From NCBI GenBank assembly GCA_910588285.1, contig CAJUQB010000014.1:1-64000 (forward strand): a stretch of 64,000 bases of DNA, in the 5' to 3' direction. Below are positions 41,993 through 51,451 of this stretch, one piece after another (position 1 is the stretch's first letter; each line of letters opens with the position of its first letter). The notes under the pieces are model-generated. The model was not told the origin of the DNA and searched no databases. It worked only from the letters and a program-made list of their open reading frames with translations. This DNA is from an uncultured Lachnospiraceae bacterium (GTDB lineage Bacteria > Bacillota > Clostridia > Lachnospirales > Lachnospiraceae). A program made the translations under genes and the position numbers.

Positions 41993-43033
41993 ATGCCGGA
42001 GCTGGACGAGAGGAAAACAAAAATTTTAAATACGATCATCCGCAATTATCTGGAGACAGGAGAGCCGGTGGGTTCCCGGACCATTTCCAAGTATTCGGAT
42101 CTGAATCTAAGCTCTGCCACCATACGAAATGAGATGTCGGATTTGGAGGAGCTGGGCTACATCATTCAGCCCCACACCTCCGCAGGCAGGATTCCTTCGG
42201 ATCAGGGCTACCGGTTTTATGTGGATAACCTGATGGCGGAGAAGGACCGGGAGGTGGCGGAGATGAAGGAATTCGTCATCGAGCGCACCGAGAAGATGGA
42301 GCAGGTGCTCAAGCAGGTGGCGAAGCTTCTGGCCAACAATACCAATTACGCCACTATGATTACGGCTCCCAGCTATCACCGCAATAAGCTGAAGTTCATC
42401 CAGCTGTCCCATGTGGATCAGGAGCAGATTCTGGCGGTGATTGTGACAGAGGGGAACATTGTCAAGAACAAGATGATTTCGGTGGAGGAGACCGTGGACA
42501 ATGAGACGATGCTGAAGCTGAATATCCTGCTGAATTCCAGTCTCAACGGACTGTCCTTAGAGGAGATCAACCTGGCGACCATTTCCCGCCTGAAGGAGCA
42601 GGCAGGCATCCACAGCAATATTATTTCCGATGTGCTGGACGCAGTGGCAGCAGCGGTGCAGGAGGATGAGGATCTTCAGATTTATACCAGCGGGGCCACC
42701 AATATCTTCAAGTATCCGGAGCTGTCCGATTCCCAGAAGGCAAGCGAGCTGATCTCGGCCTTTGAGGAGAAGCAGCAGCTGGTGACCCTGGCCAATCAGG
42801 CGCTGACCGGGGACGAGGAGCATGGAATCCAGATCTATATCGGCAACGAATCCCCGGTGGCGACGATGCGGGACTGCAGCGTGGTGACAGCCACCTATGA
42901 GCTGGGGGAGGGGATGCAGGGAACCATTGGTATTATCGGCCCCAAACGAATGGATTATGAGAATGTAGTGGATAATTTGAAAACGCTGAAGGTTCAGCTG
43001 GATCATATATTTAAGAAATCAAATGACAGTTAA
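41993..43033 (+). CDS. hrcA: Heat-shock repressor HrcA
   Basis: This 346-residue repressor binds the two CIRCE elements found in this window. The N-terminal winged helix (MPELDERKTKILNTII, then GEPVGSRTISKYSDLNLSSATIRNEM) is followed by the GAF-like domain and dimerisation region. HrcA needs GroEL to fold, which closes a feedback loop with the groESL operon. The ATG at 41993 follows GGGAGTGAGGG. It leads hrcA-grpE-dnaK, with grpE 17 bases downstream. Confidence 0.97.
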   Translation: MPELDERKTKILNTIIRNYLETGEPVGSRTISKYSDLNLSSATIRNEMSDLEELGYIIQPHTSAGRIPSDQGYRFYVDNLMAEKDREVAEMKEFVIERTEKMEQVLKQVAKLLANNTNYATMITAPSYHRNKLKFIQLSHVDQEQILAVIVTEGNIVKNKMISVEETVDNETMLKLNILLNSSLNGLSLEEINLATISRLKEQAGIHSNIISDVLDAVAAAVQEDEDLQIYTSGATNIFKYPELSDSQKASELISAFEEKQQLVTLANQALTGDEEHGIQIYIGNESPVATMRDCSVVTATYELGEGMQGTIGIIGPKRMDYENVVDNLKTLKVQLDHIFKKSNDS

Positions 43034-43050
43034 GAAAGGTGGAGAGCAAC

Positions 43051-43719
43051 GTGGCAGAGAATCAGAAGGATATACAGGAGCAGGAAGTAAGAACAGAGGA
43101 GGCTGTGGAGCAGGAGACATCCGGCCAGCCGGAGGAGGCAGCAGGCCAGCCAGAGGATCCGGAACAGACAGAGGACAGCAGCCAGGAGGAGACCGGGACA
43201 GAGGAGGCCGCAGCTAAGGAAGAGGCCGCAGAGGGCCAGCCGGAGAAAAAGAAAAGCCCCTTCAAGAAAAAGGAGAAAAAGGACAAGGCGGCGGAACAGA
43301 TCGCGGAGCTGAATGATAAGGTAAAACGCCAGATGGCGGAATTCGATAACTTCCGCAAGCGCACCGAGCGGGAGAAATCCCAGATGTTTGAAATCGGCGC
43401 CAAGAGCGTGATCGAGAAGATCCTGCCTGTGATTGACAACTTTGAACGGGGCCTTGGGGCAGTGCCCGAGGAGAGCCGTGAGGATGGATTTGTCCAGGGC
43501 ATGGATAAGATCTACAAGCAGCTGATGACAGAGCTTGAGAGCCTGGGCGTGAAACCCATTGAGGCGGTGGGCAGGGAATTTGACCCGGATTTCCACAATG
43601 CGGTGATGCAGGTAGAAAACGACGAGCTGGAATCAGGGACAGTGGCCCAGGAATTGCAGAAGGGCTACCTGTATCGGGACAGCGTTGTAAGGCACAGTAT
43701 GGTAGCAGTGGTGCAGTAG
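43051..43719 (+). CDS. grpE: Nucleotide exchange factor GrpE
   Basis: This 222-residue GrpE releases ADP from DnaK. The first 80 or so residues are a highly acidic, Gln/Glu-rich, probably disordered tail (more than usual for the family), ending in a Lys-rich patch (KKKSPFKKKEKK). The long dimer helix with FDNFRKRTEREK and the C-terminal beta-wing (REFDPDFHNAV, KGYLYRDSVVRHSMV) are typical. The start is probably GTG 43051, eight bases after AAGGTGG; an in-frame GTG at 43039 overlaps that site. Confidence 0.95.
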   Translation: MAENQKDIQEQEVRTEEAVEQETSGQPEEAAGQPEDPEQTEDSSQEETGTEEAAAKEEAAEGQPEKKKSPFKKKEKKDKAAEQIAELNDKVKRQMAEFDNFRKRTEREKSQMFEIGAKSVIEKILPVIDNFERGLGAVPEESREDGFVQGMDKIYKQLMTELESLGVKPIEAVGREFDPDFHNAVMQVENDELESGTVAQELQKGYLYRDSVVRHSMVAVVQ

Positions 43720-43775
43720 CACTTTTATTATATAAAACACGTTCATCATTTATTTTATAATAGGAGGTCTTGATT

Positions 43776-45644
43776 ATGAGCAAGATAATTGGTATTGATT
43801 TAGGAACAACAAACAGCTGTGTAGCAGTTATGGAAGGTGGTAAGCCGGTAGTTATCGCCAATACAGAAGGTGCAAGAACAACTCCGTCCGTTGTAGCATT
43901 TACAAAGACCGGTGAGCGTCTGGTTGGAGAGCCGGCAAAGCGTCAGGCAGTGACCAATGCAGAGAAGACCATTTCCTCCATCAAGCGGGAGATGGGCACG
44001 GATTTCAAGAAGGCCATTGACGATAAGAAGTTTTCTCCCCAGGAGATTTCCGCTATGATTCTGCAGAAGCTGAAGGGCGACGCTGAGAATTATCTGGGAG
44101 AGAAGGTGGCCGAGGCTGTGATTACCGTACCGGCTTACTTTAACGATGCCCAGCGTCAGGCAACCAAGGATGCCGGCAAGATCGCAGGCCTTGATGTAAA
44201 GCGTATCATCAATGAGCCCACGGCAGCAGCGCTGGCTTACGGCCTGGACAATGAGAAGGAGCAGAAGATCATGGTATACGACCTGGGGGGCGGTACCTTT
44301 GATGTGTCCATCATTGAAATCGGCGAGGGCGTCATCGAGGTATTGTCCACCTCCGGCGACAACCGTCTGGGCGGAGATGATTTTGACCAGAAGGTTACGG
44401 ATTATATGCTGGCTGAGTTCAAGAAGGCCGAGGGTGTGGATCTCTCCGGCGACAAGATGGCGCTCCAGAGACTGAAGGAAGCGGCAGAGAAGGCTAAGAA
44501 GGAGCTGTCCTCCGCTACTACGACAAATATCAACCTGCCCTTTATCACTGCCACAAACGAGGGGCCGAAGCATTTTGACATGAACCTGACAAGGGCCAAA
44601 TTCGACGAGCTGACCCATGATCTGGTGGAGCGTACCACCATTCCGGTGCAGAACGCCCTGAAGGATGCAGGCATCACTGCCTCAGAGCTTGGCCAGGTAC
44701 TGCTGGTTGGCGGTTCCACCAGAATCCCGGCTGTTCAGGACAAGGTAAAGCAGCTGACAGGCAAGGAGCCCAGCAAGTCCCTGAACCCGGATGAGTGTGT
44801 GGCTCTGGGTGCTTCCATCCAGGGCGGCAAGCTGGCAGGAGACGCCGGCGCAGGCGAGATCCTTCTTCTGGATGTTACTCCCCTGTCTCTGTCCATCGAG
44901 ACTATGGGAGGCGTGGCAACCAGGCTGATCGAGCGCAATACCACAATCCCCACCAAGAAGAGCCAGATCTTCTCCACAGCAGCAGATAACCAGACTGCCG
45001 TTGATATCAATGTGGTACAGGGCGAGCGGCAGTTCGCAAGGGACAACAAGTCCTTAGGACAGTTCCGCCTGGACGGCATTCCCCCTGCACGCCGGGGGGT
45101 ACCGCAGATTGAGGTTACCTTTGATATTGATGCAAACGGTATTGTAAATGTATCTGCCAAGGATCTGGGAACCGGCAAGGAGCAGCATATCACCATTACC
45201 GCAGGCTCCAACATGTCGGATGAGGATATTGATAAGGCAGTGAAGGAAGCTGCCGAGTTCGAGGCCCAGGACCGGAAGCGCAAGGAAGCGATTGATACCA
45301 GGAATGATGCAGATTCCTTCGTATTCCAGACCGAGAAGGCTCTGGAGGAGGTTGGAGCCAACATTGACGCGGCCGATAAGTCTGCGGTGGAGGCTGATCT
45401 TAGTGCATTGAAGGCTTTGATCGATGCGCATCCCAATGCAGAGGAGATGACCGACGATCAGGTGGCAGAGATGAAGGCAGCCAAGGAGAAGCTGATGGAG
45501 AGCGCCCAGAAGGTATTTGCCAAGATGTATGAGCAGTCCCAGGCAGCACAGGGAGCGGCAGGCCCAGGCCCGGATATGGGCCAGCAGCAGAGCTACAGCG
45601 CACCGGAGGACGATGTGGTAGACGCAGATTACAAGGAAGTATAG
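43776..45644 (+). CDS. dnaK: Chaperone DnaK (Hsp70)
   Basis: This 622-residue Hsp70 has an N-terminal ATPase domain (IGIDLGTTNSCVAVMEGG, DLGGGTFDVSI, GGSTRIPAVQ), a linker, a substrate-binding domain (about 365-480) and a helical lid ending in DDVVDADYKEV. The Gram-positive type lacks about 23 residues near the start, and the shortened segment around SSIKREMG agrees with that. ATG 43776 follows AGGAGG. It lies in the CIRCE-controlled operon, 56 bases after grpE. A cluster of hairpins separates it from dnaJ. Confidence 0.98.
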   Translation: MSKIIGIDLGTTNSCVAVMEGGKPVVIANTEGARTTPSVVAFTKTGERLVGEPAKRQAVTNAEKTISSIKREMGTDFKKAIDDKKFSPQEISAMILQKLKGDAENYLGEKVAEAVITVPAYFNDAQRQATKDAGKIAGLDVKRIINEPTAAALAYGLDNEKEQKIMVYDLGGGTFDVSIIEIGEGVIEVLSTSGDNRLGGDDFDQKVTDYMLAEFKKAEGVDLSGDKMALQRLKEAAEKAKKELSSATTTNINLPFITATNEGPKHFDMNLTRAKFDELTHDLVERTTIPVQNALKDAGITASELGQVLLVGGSTRIPAVQDKVKQLTGKEPSKSLNPDECVALGASIQGGKLAGDAGAGEILLLDVTPLSLSIETMGGVATRLIERNTTIPTKKSQIFSTAADNQTAVDINVVQGERQFARDNKSLGQFRLDGIPPARRGVPQIEVTFDIDANGIVNVSAKDLGTGKEQHITITAGSNMSDEDIDKAVKEAAEFEAQDRKRKEAIDTRNDADSFVFQTEKALEEVGANIDAADKSAVEADLSALKALIDAHPNAEEMTDDQVAEMKAAKEKLMESAQKVFAKMYEQSQAAQGAAGPGPDMGQQQSYSAPEDDVVDADYKEV

Positions 45645-45654
45645 GCATCTTGCC

Positions 45655-45772
45655 CGAGTAGGGGAATTGTTCCCCTGCTCGTCGCGTGGCCCGCATGCTG
45701 CGTCAGCAGTAAGCTTCCATATGCGGGCCTGTGCATAAATAGGGTTGGCAGGGCAGTATCCCTGCCAACCCT
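45655..45772 (+). other. Three consecutive hairpins between dnaK and dnaJ
   Basis: Hairpin 1: CGAGTAGGGGAA / TTCCCCTGCTCG type (45655-45681). Hairpin 2: GGCCCGCAT (45688-45696) with ATGCGGGCC (45721-45729). Hairpin 3: a perfect 13-bp stem AGGGTTGGCAGGG / CCCTGCCAACCCT (45741-45772). None has a T-tract, so RNA processing or stability control is more likely than full termination. Confidence 0.8.
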
Positions 45773-45798
45773 TGTAGACGGTAAAGAGGGAGTAAGCA

Positions 45799-46989
45799 AT
45801 GGCAGAGCAGAAGAGAGATTATTATGAGGTCTTAGGCGTTGACAGGAACGCCGACGACGCAGCATTGAAAAAGGCATACCGTGTACTTGCCAAGAAATAC
45901 CATCCGGATATGAATCCGGGAGATGCGGAGGCAGAGAAGAAGTTCAAGGAGGCCTCGGAAGCCTATGCAGTCTTAAGCGATCCGGACAAACGGCACCAGT
46001 ATGACCAGTTTGGCCATGCGGCCTTTGAGGGCGGCGGTGCAGGAGGAGCAGGGGGCTTCGACTTCTCGGGTATGGATTTCGGCGATATATTCGGCGATAT
46101 ATTTGGTGATTTATTTGGCGGCGGGAGAAGGCGTTCCGCAGACAACGGCCCACGCCGGGGCGCGAACTTACGGGCAGTGATCCGGATTACCTTTGAGGAG
46201 GCAGCCTTTGGCTGTGAGAAGGAGATTGAGATCACCTTAAAGGACGACTGCTCCACCTGCCACACCACCGGCGCCAAACCGGGGACATCTCCGGAGACCT
46301 GCGGCAAGTGCGGGGGCAAGGGCAAGGTGGTTTATACCCAGCAGTCCTTCCTGGGGATGGTTCAGAATGTGCAGACCTGCCCGGACTGCGGCGGAACCGG
46401 CAAGATCATTCGGGAGAAATGCCCGGACTGCCGCGGCACCGGCTATGTCGCCAGCCGCAGGAAGATCAAGGTATCAATCCCGGCCGGAATCGACGATGGA
46501 CAGAGCGTAAGGATTCGGGACAAGGGAGAACCGGGAACCAATGGAGGGCCGAGAGGCGATCTGCTGGTGGAGGTGAATGTGTCCAGACACCCGATTTTCC
46601 AACGGCAGGATATGAATGTTTACTCCACTGCACCGATTTCCTTTGCACAGGCAGCCCTGGGCGGCGAGGTGAAGATCAGCACCATTGACGGTGATGTGCT
46701 TTACGATGTGAAGCCGGGAACTCAGACAGATACCAGGATCCGCTTAAAGGGCAAGGGCATTCCCTCTCTGCGGAACAAGGCGGTGCGGGGGGACCATTAT
46801 GTAACCCTGGTGGTGCAGGTGCCCACGTCCTTGAGCAGCGATGCCAAGGAGGCGCTTCGCAAGTACGATGCATTGGCTGGCAACAGCCTGAAGAGCCAGA
46901 GCGGCGCTGCAGACGGCGGCGGGAAGGAAAAGCATGGGAAGAAGAAGGGATTTATGGATAAGCTGAAGGAGTCCCTGGAAGATATATAA
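45799..46989 (+). CDS. dnaJ: Co-chaperone DnaJ (Hsp40)
   Basis: This 396-residue type I Hsp40 has a J domain with the HPD motif (KYHPDMNPG), a Gly/Phe-rich region (about 75-110), four CxxCxGxG-type zinc-finger repeats (CSTCHTTG, CGKCGGKG, CPDCGGTG, CPDCRGTG) and a C-terminal substrate domain. The first finger repeat has Thr-Thr in place of one Gly, a small deviation. It stimulates the ATPase of DnaK. It is separated from dnaK by 154 bases of hairpins and is followed by a terminator. Confidence 0.97.
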   Translation: MAEQKRDYYEVLGVDRNADDAALKKAYRVLAKKYHPDMNPGDAEAEKKFKEASEAYAVLSDPDKRHQYDQFGHAAFEGGGAGGAGGFDFSGMDFGDIFGDIFGDLFGGGRRRSADNGPRRGANLRAVIRITFEEAAFGCEKEIEITLKDDCSTCHTTGAKPGTSPETCGKCGGKGKVVYTQQSFLGMVQNVQTCPDCGGTGKIIREKCPDCRGTGYVASRRKIKVSIPAGIDDGQSVRIRDKGEPGTNGGPRGDLLVEVNVSRHPIFQRQDMNVYSTAPISFAQAALGGEVKISTIDGDVLYDVKPGTQTDTRIRLKGKGIPSLRNKAVRGDHYVTLVVQVPTSLSSDAKEALRKYDALAGNSLKSQSGAADGGGKEKHGKKKGFMDKLKESLEDI

Positions 46990-46990
46990 G

Positions 46991-47047
46991 AAAAAGGGGC
47001 TGTCACACTCCCGATTGTTCAATCGTTCGTGCGACAGCCCCTTTTCC
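46991..47047. terminator. Terminator between dnaJ and the debranching enzyme gene
   Basis: AAAAAGGGGCTGTC / GACAGCCCCTTTT forms a strong stem with A- and T-runs, suitable for both converging transcripts. The last bases touch the stop region of the minus-strand gene. Confidence 0.88.
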
Positions 47048-49143
47048 TATAGATGTGTTCTGGTAGTCAGTACCATTGTGGAGCGGGGGTCCATACGGAC
47101 GTGATGATCTTCGATCAATACTGCTTCGCCGTCTGTTGGAATACCCTGAGGGAGAATGGTCTTGGCGGAGTCCGCTTCCAGAGACCACTCCATGGGATGG
47201 GGAAGGTCGGGAAGCCAGAATTCCTGCGGTTCCCAGAATACGTTAATGGCCAGAAGAACCAAATCGTCTCCCGTATTATCGGAATTCCGCCCGGCATATA
47301 TCACCCGCAGCACCTGAGTGGATGAGTCAGGTCCCATAACCTGGATTTCCGGATATCGCATGGAACAGTTTCCGGAAAAACGGCGTATAACGTCATGGGT
47401 TTGGCGAAACCGTATCAGGTGTTTTACATATTCAAAATGTTCCCGGTTTTTCTTCAAGTCCTCCCAGTTCAGCCAGGAAATTTCATTGTCCTGACAGTAA
47501 GCGTTATTGTTTCCGAATTGTGTGTTCAAAAATTCATCCCCGGCTAAAAACATCGGTGTTCCCCGGCTCATCAACAGGACGGTCATGGCATTTTTGGCCA
47601 GCTTTTGCCGCAGAGAAAGGACTTCTGCATCCTCGGTATCCCCTTCAACGCCGCAGTTCCAGCTTAGGGTCTCGCCGCCGTCGGTATTGTTCCAGCCGTT
47701 GGCTTCGTTGTGTTTCATATTATAGGAATACATGTCCCATAAGGTGAATCCGTCGTGGCAGTTTAAAAAATTGATGGAGGCATTGTATCCCCGGCTGTTG
47801 GGGTCATACAAATCCGGCGAACCGAGGATGCGCTTGGCGGCGGTGGAAGCGAGCCCTAAGTCGCCCTTTAGGTAATTGCGCATGTCATCCCGGTATCTGC
47901 CGTTCCATTCCGCCCAGCGGTTCCATGCGGGAAAGCTGCCTACCTGATACATGCCGCCTGCGTCCCATGCTTCGGCGATCAGCTTCACGTCCCCCAGAAT
48001 GGGATCAAAGGCAAGGCTCTGCAGAAGCGGCGGGCTGCTCATGGGGGTGCCGTCCTCGTTGCGCCCCAGGATGCTGGCAAGGTCAAAGCGGAACCCGCTT
48101 ACATGATAGGTAATGGTCCAGTATCTTAAGCATTCCAGGATCATCTGATGTACGATGGGGTGGTTGCAGTTGAGGGTGTTGCCGCAGCCGCTGAAATTGT
48201 AGTAGTAGCCGTCCGGGGTGAGCATGTAATAAATATTGTTGTCAAATCCCTTGAAGGAAAAGCTTGGTCCCAGTTCATTTCCCTCGGCGGTGTGGTTGAA
48301 CACCACATCCAAAAAGCATTCGATACCGTTTTCATTCAGTTCTTTAATCAGGGTTTTGAGCTCCGCACCTTCACGGTTGTATTCGGTCACTCCCGCATAA
48401 CTGGTATTGGGGGCGAAAAAGCTTACGGTGTTATAGCCCCAATAATCCACCAGCAGCTTGCCGTCCACCATCCGGCTGTCCTTCATTTCATCAAATTCAA
48501 AAATCGGCATCAGTTCCACTGCGTTGACGCCCAGCTCCTTCAGGTAGGGAATCTTTTCCCGCAGGCCTGCGAAGGTGCCCGGATGGGTTACTCCGGAGGA
48601 GGAATGCTTGGTGTACCCCCGGGTATGGACCTCGTAGATGACCAAATCCTCCATGGGAATCAGAGGTCTTGCTTCTTTTCCCCAATCAAAATCATCCTTT
48701 ACCACCCGGGCCTTATAGAAGGTCCCCTTGTTGGGGGAATGCCCCCAGACACTCTGGCCGGTGACGGCCTTTGCGTAAATGTCCAAAAGGATATTCTTCT
48801 TGTCGAACAGAAGTCCCTTGGAAACATCATAAGGGCCGTCGAGACGGTAAGCATACTCGAAATCTTCGATATTCAGGCCGAACACGATCATGGAATACAC
48901 CTTTCCCACCCGGTAATGCTCGGGGAAGGGCAGGACGGCATAGGGTTCGTTTTCCTCACGGTGGAACAGGAGCAGTTCGCAGTATGTAGCCTGAAAGGAA
49001 TGGACGGTAAAATTGACGCCTACCGGGATAGCGGTGGCCCCGTTTAGTTCGTATAAGCCGGGCCTTACGTCAAAACCCGCGATTTTATCCATGGGGATCA
49101 TGTGGATACTTCCCATGGAGCTGATGATTTTCTCGTCTTTCAT
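47047..49143 (-). CDS. GH13 debranching enzyme (GlgX/isoamylase type)
   Basis: This 698-residue cytoplasmic alpha-1,6-glucosidase belongs to glycoside hydrolase family 13. An N-terminal CBM48-like domain (about 25-125) is followed by the catalytic barrel with region I DVVFNHT, region II GFRFDLASIL (nucleophile Asp), region III LIAEAWD (acid Glu) and region IV NCHDGF. It would cut branch points of glycogen or imported maltodextrins; the exact subfamily (glgX, isoamylase or pullulanase type) is not fixed. It has no signal peptide. It is on the opposite strand to the conserved cluster and lies alone, an insertion between dnaJ and prmA. Confidence 0.92.
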   Translation of the reverse strand: MKDEKIISSMGSIHMIPMDKIAGFDVRPGLYELNGATAIPVGVNFTVHSFQATYCELLLFHREENEPYAVLPFPEHYRVGKVYSMIVFGLNIEDFEYAYRLDGPYDVSKGLLFDKKNILLDIYAKAVTGQSVWGHSPNKGTFYKARVVKDDFDWGKEARPLIPMEDLVIYEVHTRGYTKHSSSGVTHPGTFAGLREKIPYLKELGVNAVELMPIFEFDEMKDSRMVDGKLLVDYWGYNTVSFFAPNTSYAGVTEYNREGAELKTLIKELNENGIECFLDVVFNHTAEGNELGPSFSFKGFDNNIYYMLTPDGYYYNFSGCGNTLNCNHPIVHQMILECLRYWTITYHVSGFRFDLASILGRNEDGTPMSSPPLLQSLAFDPILGDVKLIAEAWDAGGMYQVGSFPAWNRWAEWNGRYRDDMRNYLKGDLGLASTAAKRILGSPDLYDPNSRGYNASINFLNCHDGFTLWDMYSYNMKHNEANGWNNTDGGETLSWNCGVEGDTEDAEVLSLRQKLAKNAMTVLLMSRGTPMFLAGDEFLNTQFGNNNAYCQDNEISWLNWEDLKKNREHFEYVKHLIRFRQTHDVIRRFSGNCSMRYPEIQVMGPDSSTQVLRVIYAGRNSDNTGDDLVLLAINVFWEPQEFWLPDLPHPMEWSLEADSAKTILPQGIPTDGEAVLIEDHHVRMDPRSTMVLTTRTHL

Positions 49144-49339
49144 GATTTTGTATCCTTTCCTTTTCGTGAATATGATTTAAGTATAACAAATTTAGAGCTG
49201 TAAGGAAAGAAAAATTGTGTGATAATTCAGAATAAATGGTGTGTCTGTTACTTTTTACGGGTCAGGAATGCGCACTAGCTGCGCAGGGTCTGCCCCAGCG
49301 AAGCGAGGGTATTCCGTGAGAACATGATTCAGGAGTGAG
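49144..49339. other. Intergenic stretch upstream of the debranching enzyme
   Basis: It should contain the minus-strand promoter of the GH13 gene, but no confident -35/-10 pair was identified. The segment near 49270-49310 is GC-rich with short dyads. Confidence 0.35.
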
Positions 49340-49387
49340 GGGCTGGATGCGTTACAGTTCGCGGCCGGTCACGCCGTGAATTGTAAC
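49340..49387. repeat. Palindromic repeat, copy 2
   Basis: GGGCTGGATGC is followed by GTTACAGTTCGCGGCCG and its near complement CGCCGTGAATTGTAAC. The 48 bases match the reverse complement of 33979-34026 at 45 positions, so two inverted copies of one element lie 15 kb apart. Confidence 0.88.
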
Positions 49388-49498
49388 AGAATGCCTGCAG
49401 TTTTAGAAAATCCTTGCGAAACAATACCCAATTGGGTATAATTTAAGGAAGTATTTTGGGAGAATTCTGTGAAATCGTGGGAAGGGGGCGAACTGCTC

Positions 49499-51079
49499 AT
49501 GGCTAGGTTTTTTAATACAGATGGCTCTTGCGATCCTAAGCTGAATTATATGGTAGATCTATCGGTGCGTTTGAAAGACATCAGGAAAATGGTAGATGCC
49601 GGGAAATATTTTACTATCAACCGGGCCAGACAATATGGAAAGACTACTATTTTAACGGCGCTCCATGATGATCTGGAACAGAGCTATCTGGTGATCAGCC
49701 TGGATTTTCAGACCATCAGCTGTGCTGATTTTGCGTCAGAGCAGAGCTTTGTTACTGCTTTTTCAAGGGAGCTTTTGGATTGTGCACAGAATCTTTCGGG
49801 CAGAGTGAAGGAAAAGTTGGAGCAATATGCAGCAGGTGTGAGAAAGGAAACGACGCTTTCCGTATTATTTAAGACACTGATGGAGCTGTGCAGAACATCT
49901 GATAAAAAGGTTGTTTTGATGATTGATGAGATAGATACTGCTTCCAACAATCAGGTTTTTATGGATTTTTTATCACAGCTTCGGGCCTATTATTTAAAGA
50001 GACGAAGGACGCCTGCTTTCCATTCTGTAATTCTTGCCGGAGTTTATGATATTCGGAATATCAGGAGAAAAATCCATCCGGAGGAGGCACACCAGATGAA
50101 CAGCCCCTGGAACATTGCAGCTGATTTTAATGTAGAAATGGGGTTTTCAACAGAGGATATCTCCGGAATGCTGCAGGACTATGAAAATGATTATCACATT
50201 GGGATGGATATAGAGAAAATGGCTCATTTGCTCTACACATATACCCATGGATATCCGTTTTTGGTTTCCAGGCTGTGTAAGTTTATGGATGAGAGGCTTC
50301 CCGGCAGCCAGGATTATCCGGATCGGGGCAGTGCATGGACAGAACAGGGATTCCTGGAAGCAGAGAAGATGATGGTAAAAGAGGATAACGCATTGTATGA
50401 ATCCCTGATCGGAAAGCTGGAATGTTATCCAAAGCTTAAGACGATCCTGTATGAGCTGCTGTTTCATGGAAAGAATATCCCATATACTGCGACAAACGTC
50501 TATTTGAAGGACGCCGCTATGTTTGGATTTATTCGCAATGAGAAGGATATGATGGTAATTTCCAACCGGATTTTTGAAACAGTGCTGTATAATCATTTTA
50601 TTTCGGAGGAATTTGCCACCAGCAAAATGTATCATGCGGGTCAGGTTGAGAAAAACCAATTTATTGTAGGCGGACATTTAGATATCAGGCGGATCCTGGA
50701 GAAATTTATAGAAACCTTCCATGAGCTTTATGGCGAGAAGGATGACAGCTTCCTTGAAAATGTTGGAAGAAAGTATTTTATTCTTTTTTTGAAGCCAATT
50801 ATTAACGGCGTTGGGAATTATAGCATAGAACCCCAGACCAGGGATAGTGACCGTATGGATTTGGTGATTTATTATCGCGGAGAGCAGAACATCCTTGAGC
50901 TGAAAATCTGGCGCGGCAATGCATATCATGAACGTGGGGAGCAGCAGCTTATTGGTTATCTTGATCATTTCCATATGAAGAAAGGCTATATGCTCAGCTT
51001 TAATTTTAATAAAAAGAAGGAACCTGGGATCAAAGAGATGGTACTTGGCGATAAAATACTGATTGAAGCCGTTGTATAA
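49499..51079 (+). CDS. AAA-like ATPase with C-terminal PD-(D/E)XK nuclease-like domain
   Basis: This 526-residue protein belongs to a large, mostly uncharacterised family of bacterial AAA-like ATPases. The N-terminal half has a Walker A-type loop (RARQYGKTT) and Walker B (VVLMIDEID). The C-terminal part has MDLVIYYRGEQ followed by ILELKIW, the D-ExK pattern of restriction-like nucleases (DUF1703 type). ATG 49499 begins the conserved MARFFNTDG; the ribosome site (GGAAGGGGG) is distant. Such genes are often multicopy and mobile in gut Clostridia and are suspected in defence or DNA transfer, without proof. It stands alone next to palindromic repeat copy 2 and is followed by a terminator. Confidence 0.75.
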   Translation: MARFFNTDGSCDPKLNYMVDLSVRLKDIRKMVDAGKYFTINRARQYGKTTILTALHDDLEQSYLVISLDFQTISCADFASEQSFVTAFSRELLDCAQNLSGRVKEKLEQYAAGVRKETTLSVLFKTLMELCRTSDKKVVLMIDEIDTASNNQVFMDFLSQLRAYYLKRRRTPAFHSVILAGVYDIRNIRRKIHPEEAHQMNSPWNIAADFNVEMGFSTEDISGMLQDYENDYHIGMDIEKMAHLLYTYTHGYPFLVSRLCKFMDERLPGSQDYPDRGSAWTEQGFLEAEKMMVKEDNALYESLIGKLECYPKLKTILYELLFHGKNIPYTATNVYLKDAAMFGFIRNEKDMMVISNRIFETVLYNHFISEEFATSKMYHAGQVEKNQFIVGGHLDIRRILEKFIETFHELYGEKDDSFLENVGRKYFILFLKPIINGVGNYSIEPQTRDSDRMDLVIYYRGEQNILELKIWRGNAYHERGEQQLIGYLDHFHMKKGYMLSFNFNKKKEPGIKEMVLGDKILIEAVV

Positions 51080-51112
51080 AAACAATGCGTAATGGGAAGC
51101 TTATGCAGAAAA

Positions 51113-51153
51113 GAAAAAGCCAGTGGATTTTTTTCGCTGGCTTTCCATTTTTT
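51113..51153 (+). terminator. Terminator after the AAA/nuclease gene
   Basis: AAAGCCAG and CTGGCTTT pair around an 11-base T-rich loop, and a run of T follows at 51147-51153. Confidence 0.75.
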
Positions 51154-51265
51154 TGGTGGGTATCAGCCTTTTGTTTTGGCGCATACTATGTCTGCACAGG
51201 TCTTTTTTCTGCCTGATAAAAATCCTGTGCAAAATCCAATACGCCAATGAGAAAGGAGCGCCACA

Positions 51266-51451
51266 ATGGATCAATTGTCAGAAAAAGAGTTAAACGGTTT
51301 GAATGAGCTTCTGAATGAGGAAGAGCTGCTGGTGAAGAAATTTCGGATGCTGGCCACCCACAGTCAGGATTCAGAGGTAAAGTCGAAATTTGAAGAGATT
51401 GCAAACCGGCATCAGGAGCATTTTATGTCCCTGTATTCGCAGCTGCGATAA
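51266..51451 (+). CDS. Small spore-coat-like protein
   Basis: This 61-residue, charged, wholly helical protein (LNEEELLVKKFRMLATH ... IANRHQEHF) resembles the short half of the CotF/ferritin-like coat proteins that occur in pairs in Clostridia. It lies 66 bases upstream of a clear CotF-family gene and is probably cotranscribed with it. AAAGGAGCG precedes the ATG. A structural role in the spore coat is inferred from the neighbour; no catalytic residues are evident. Confidence 0.65.
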   Translation: MDQLSEKELNGLNELLNEEELLVKKFRMLATHSQDSEVKSKFEEIANRHQEHFMSLYSQLR

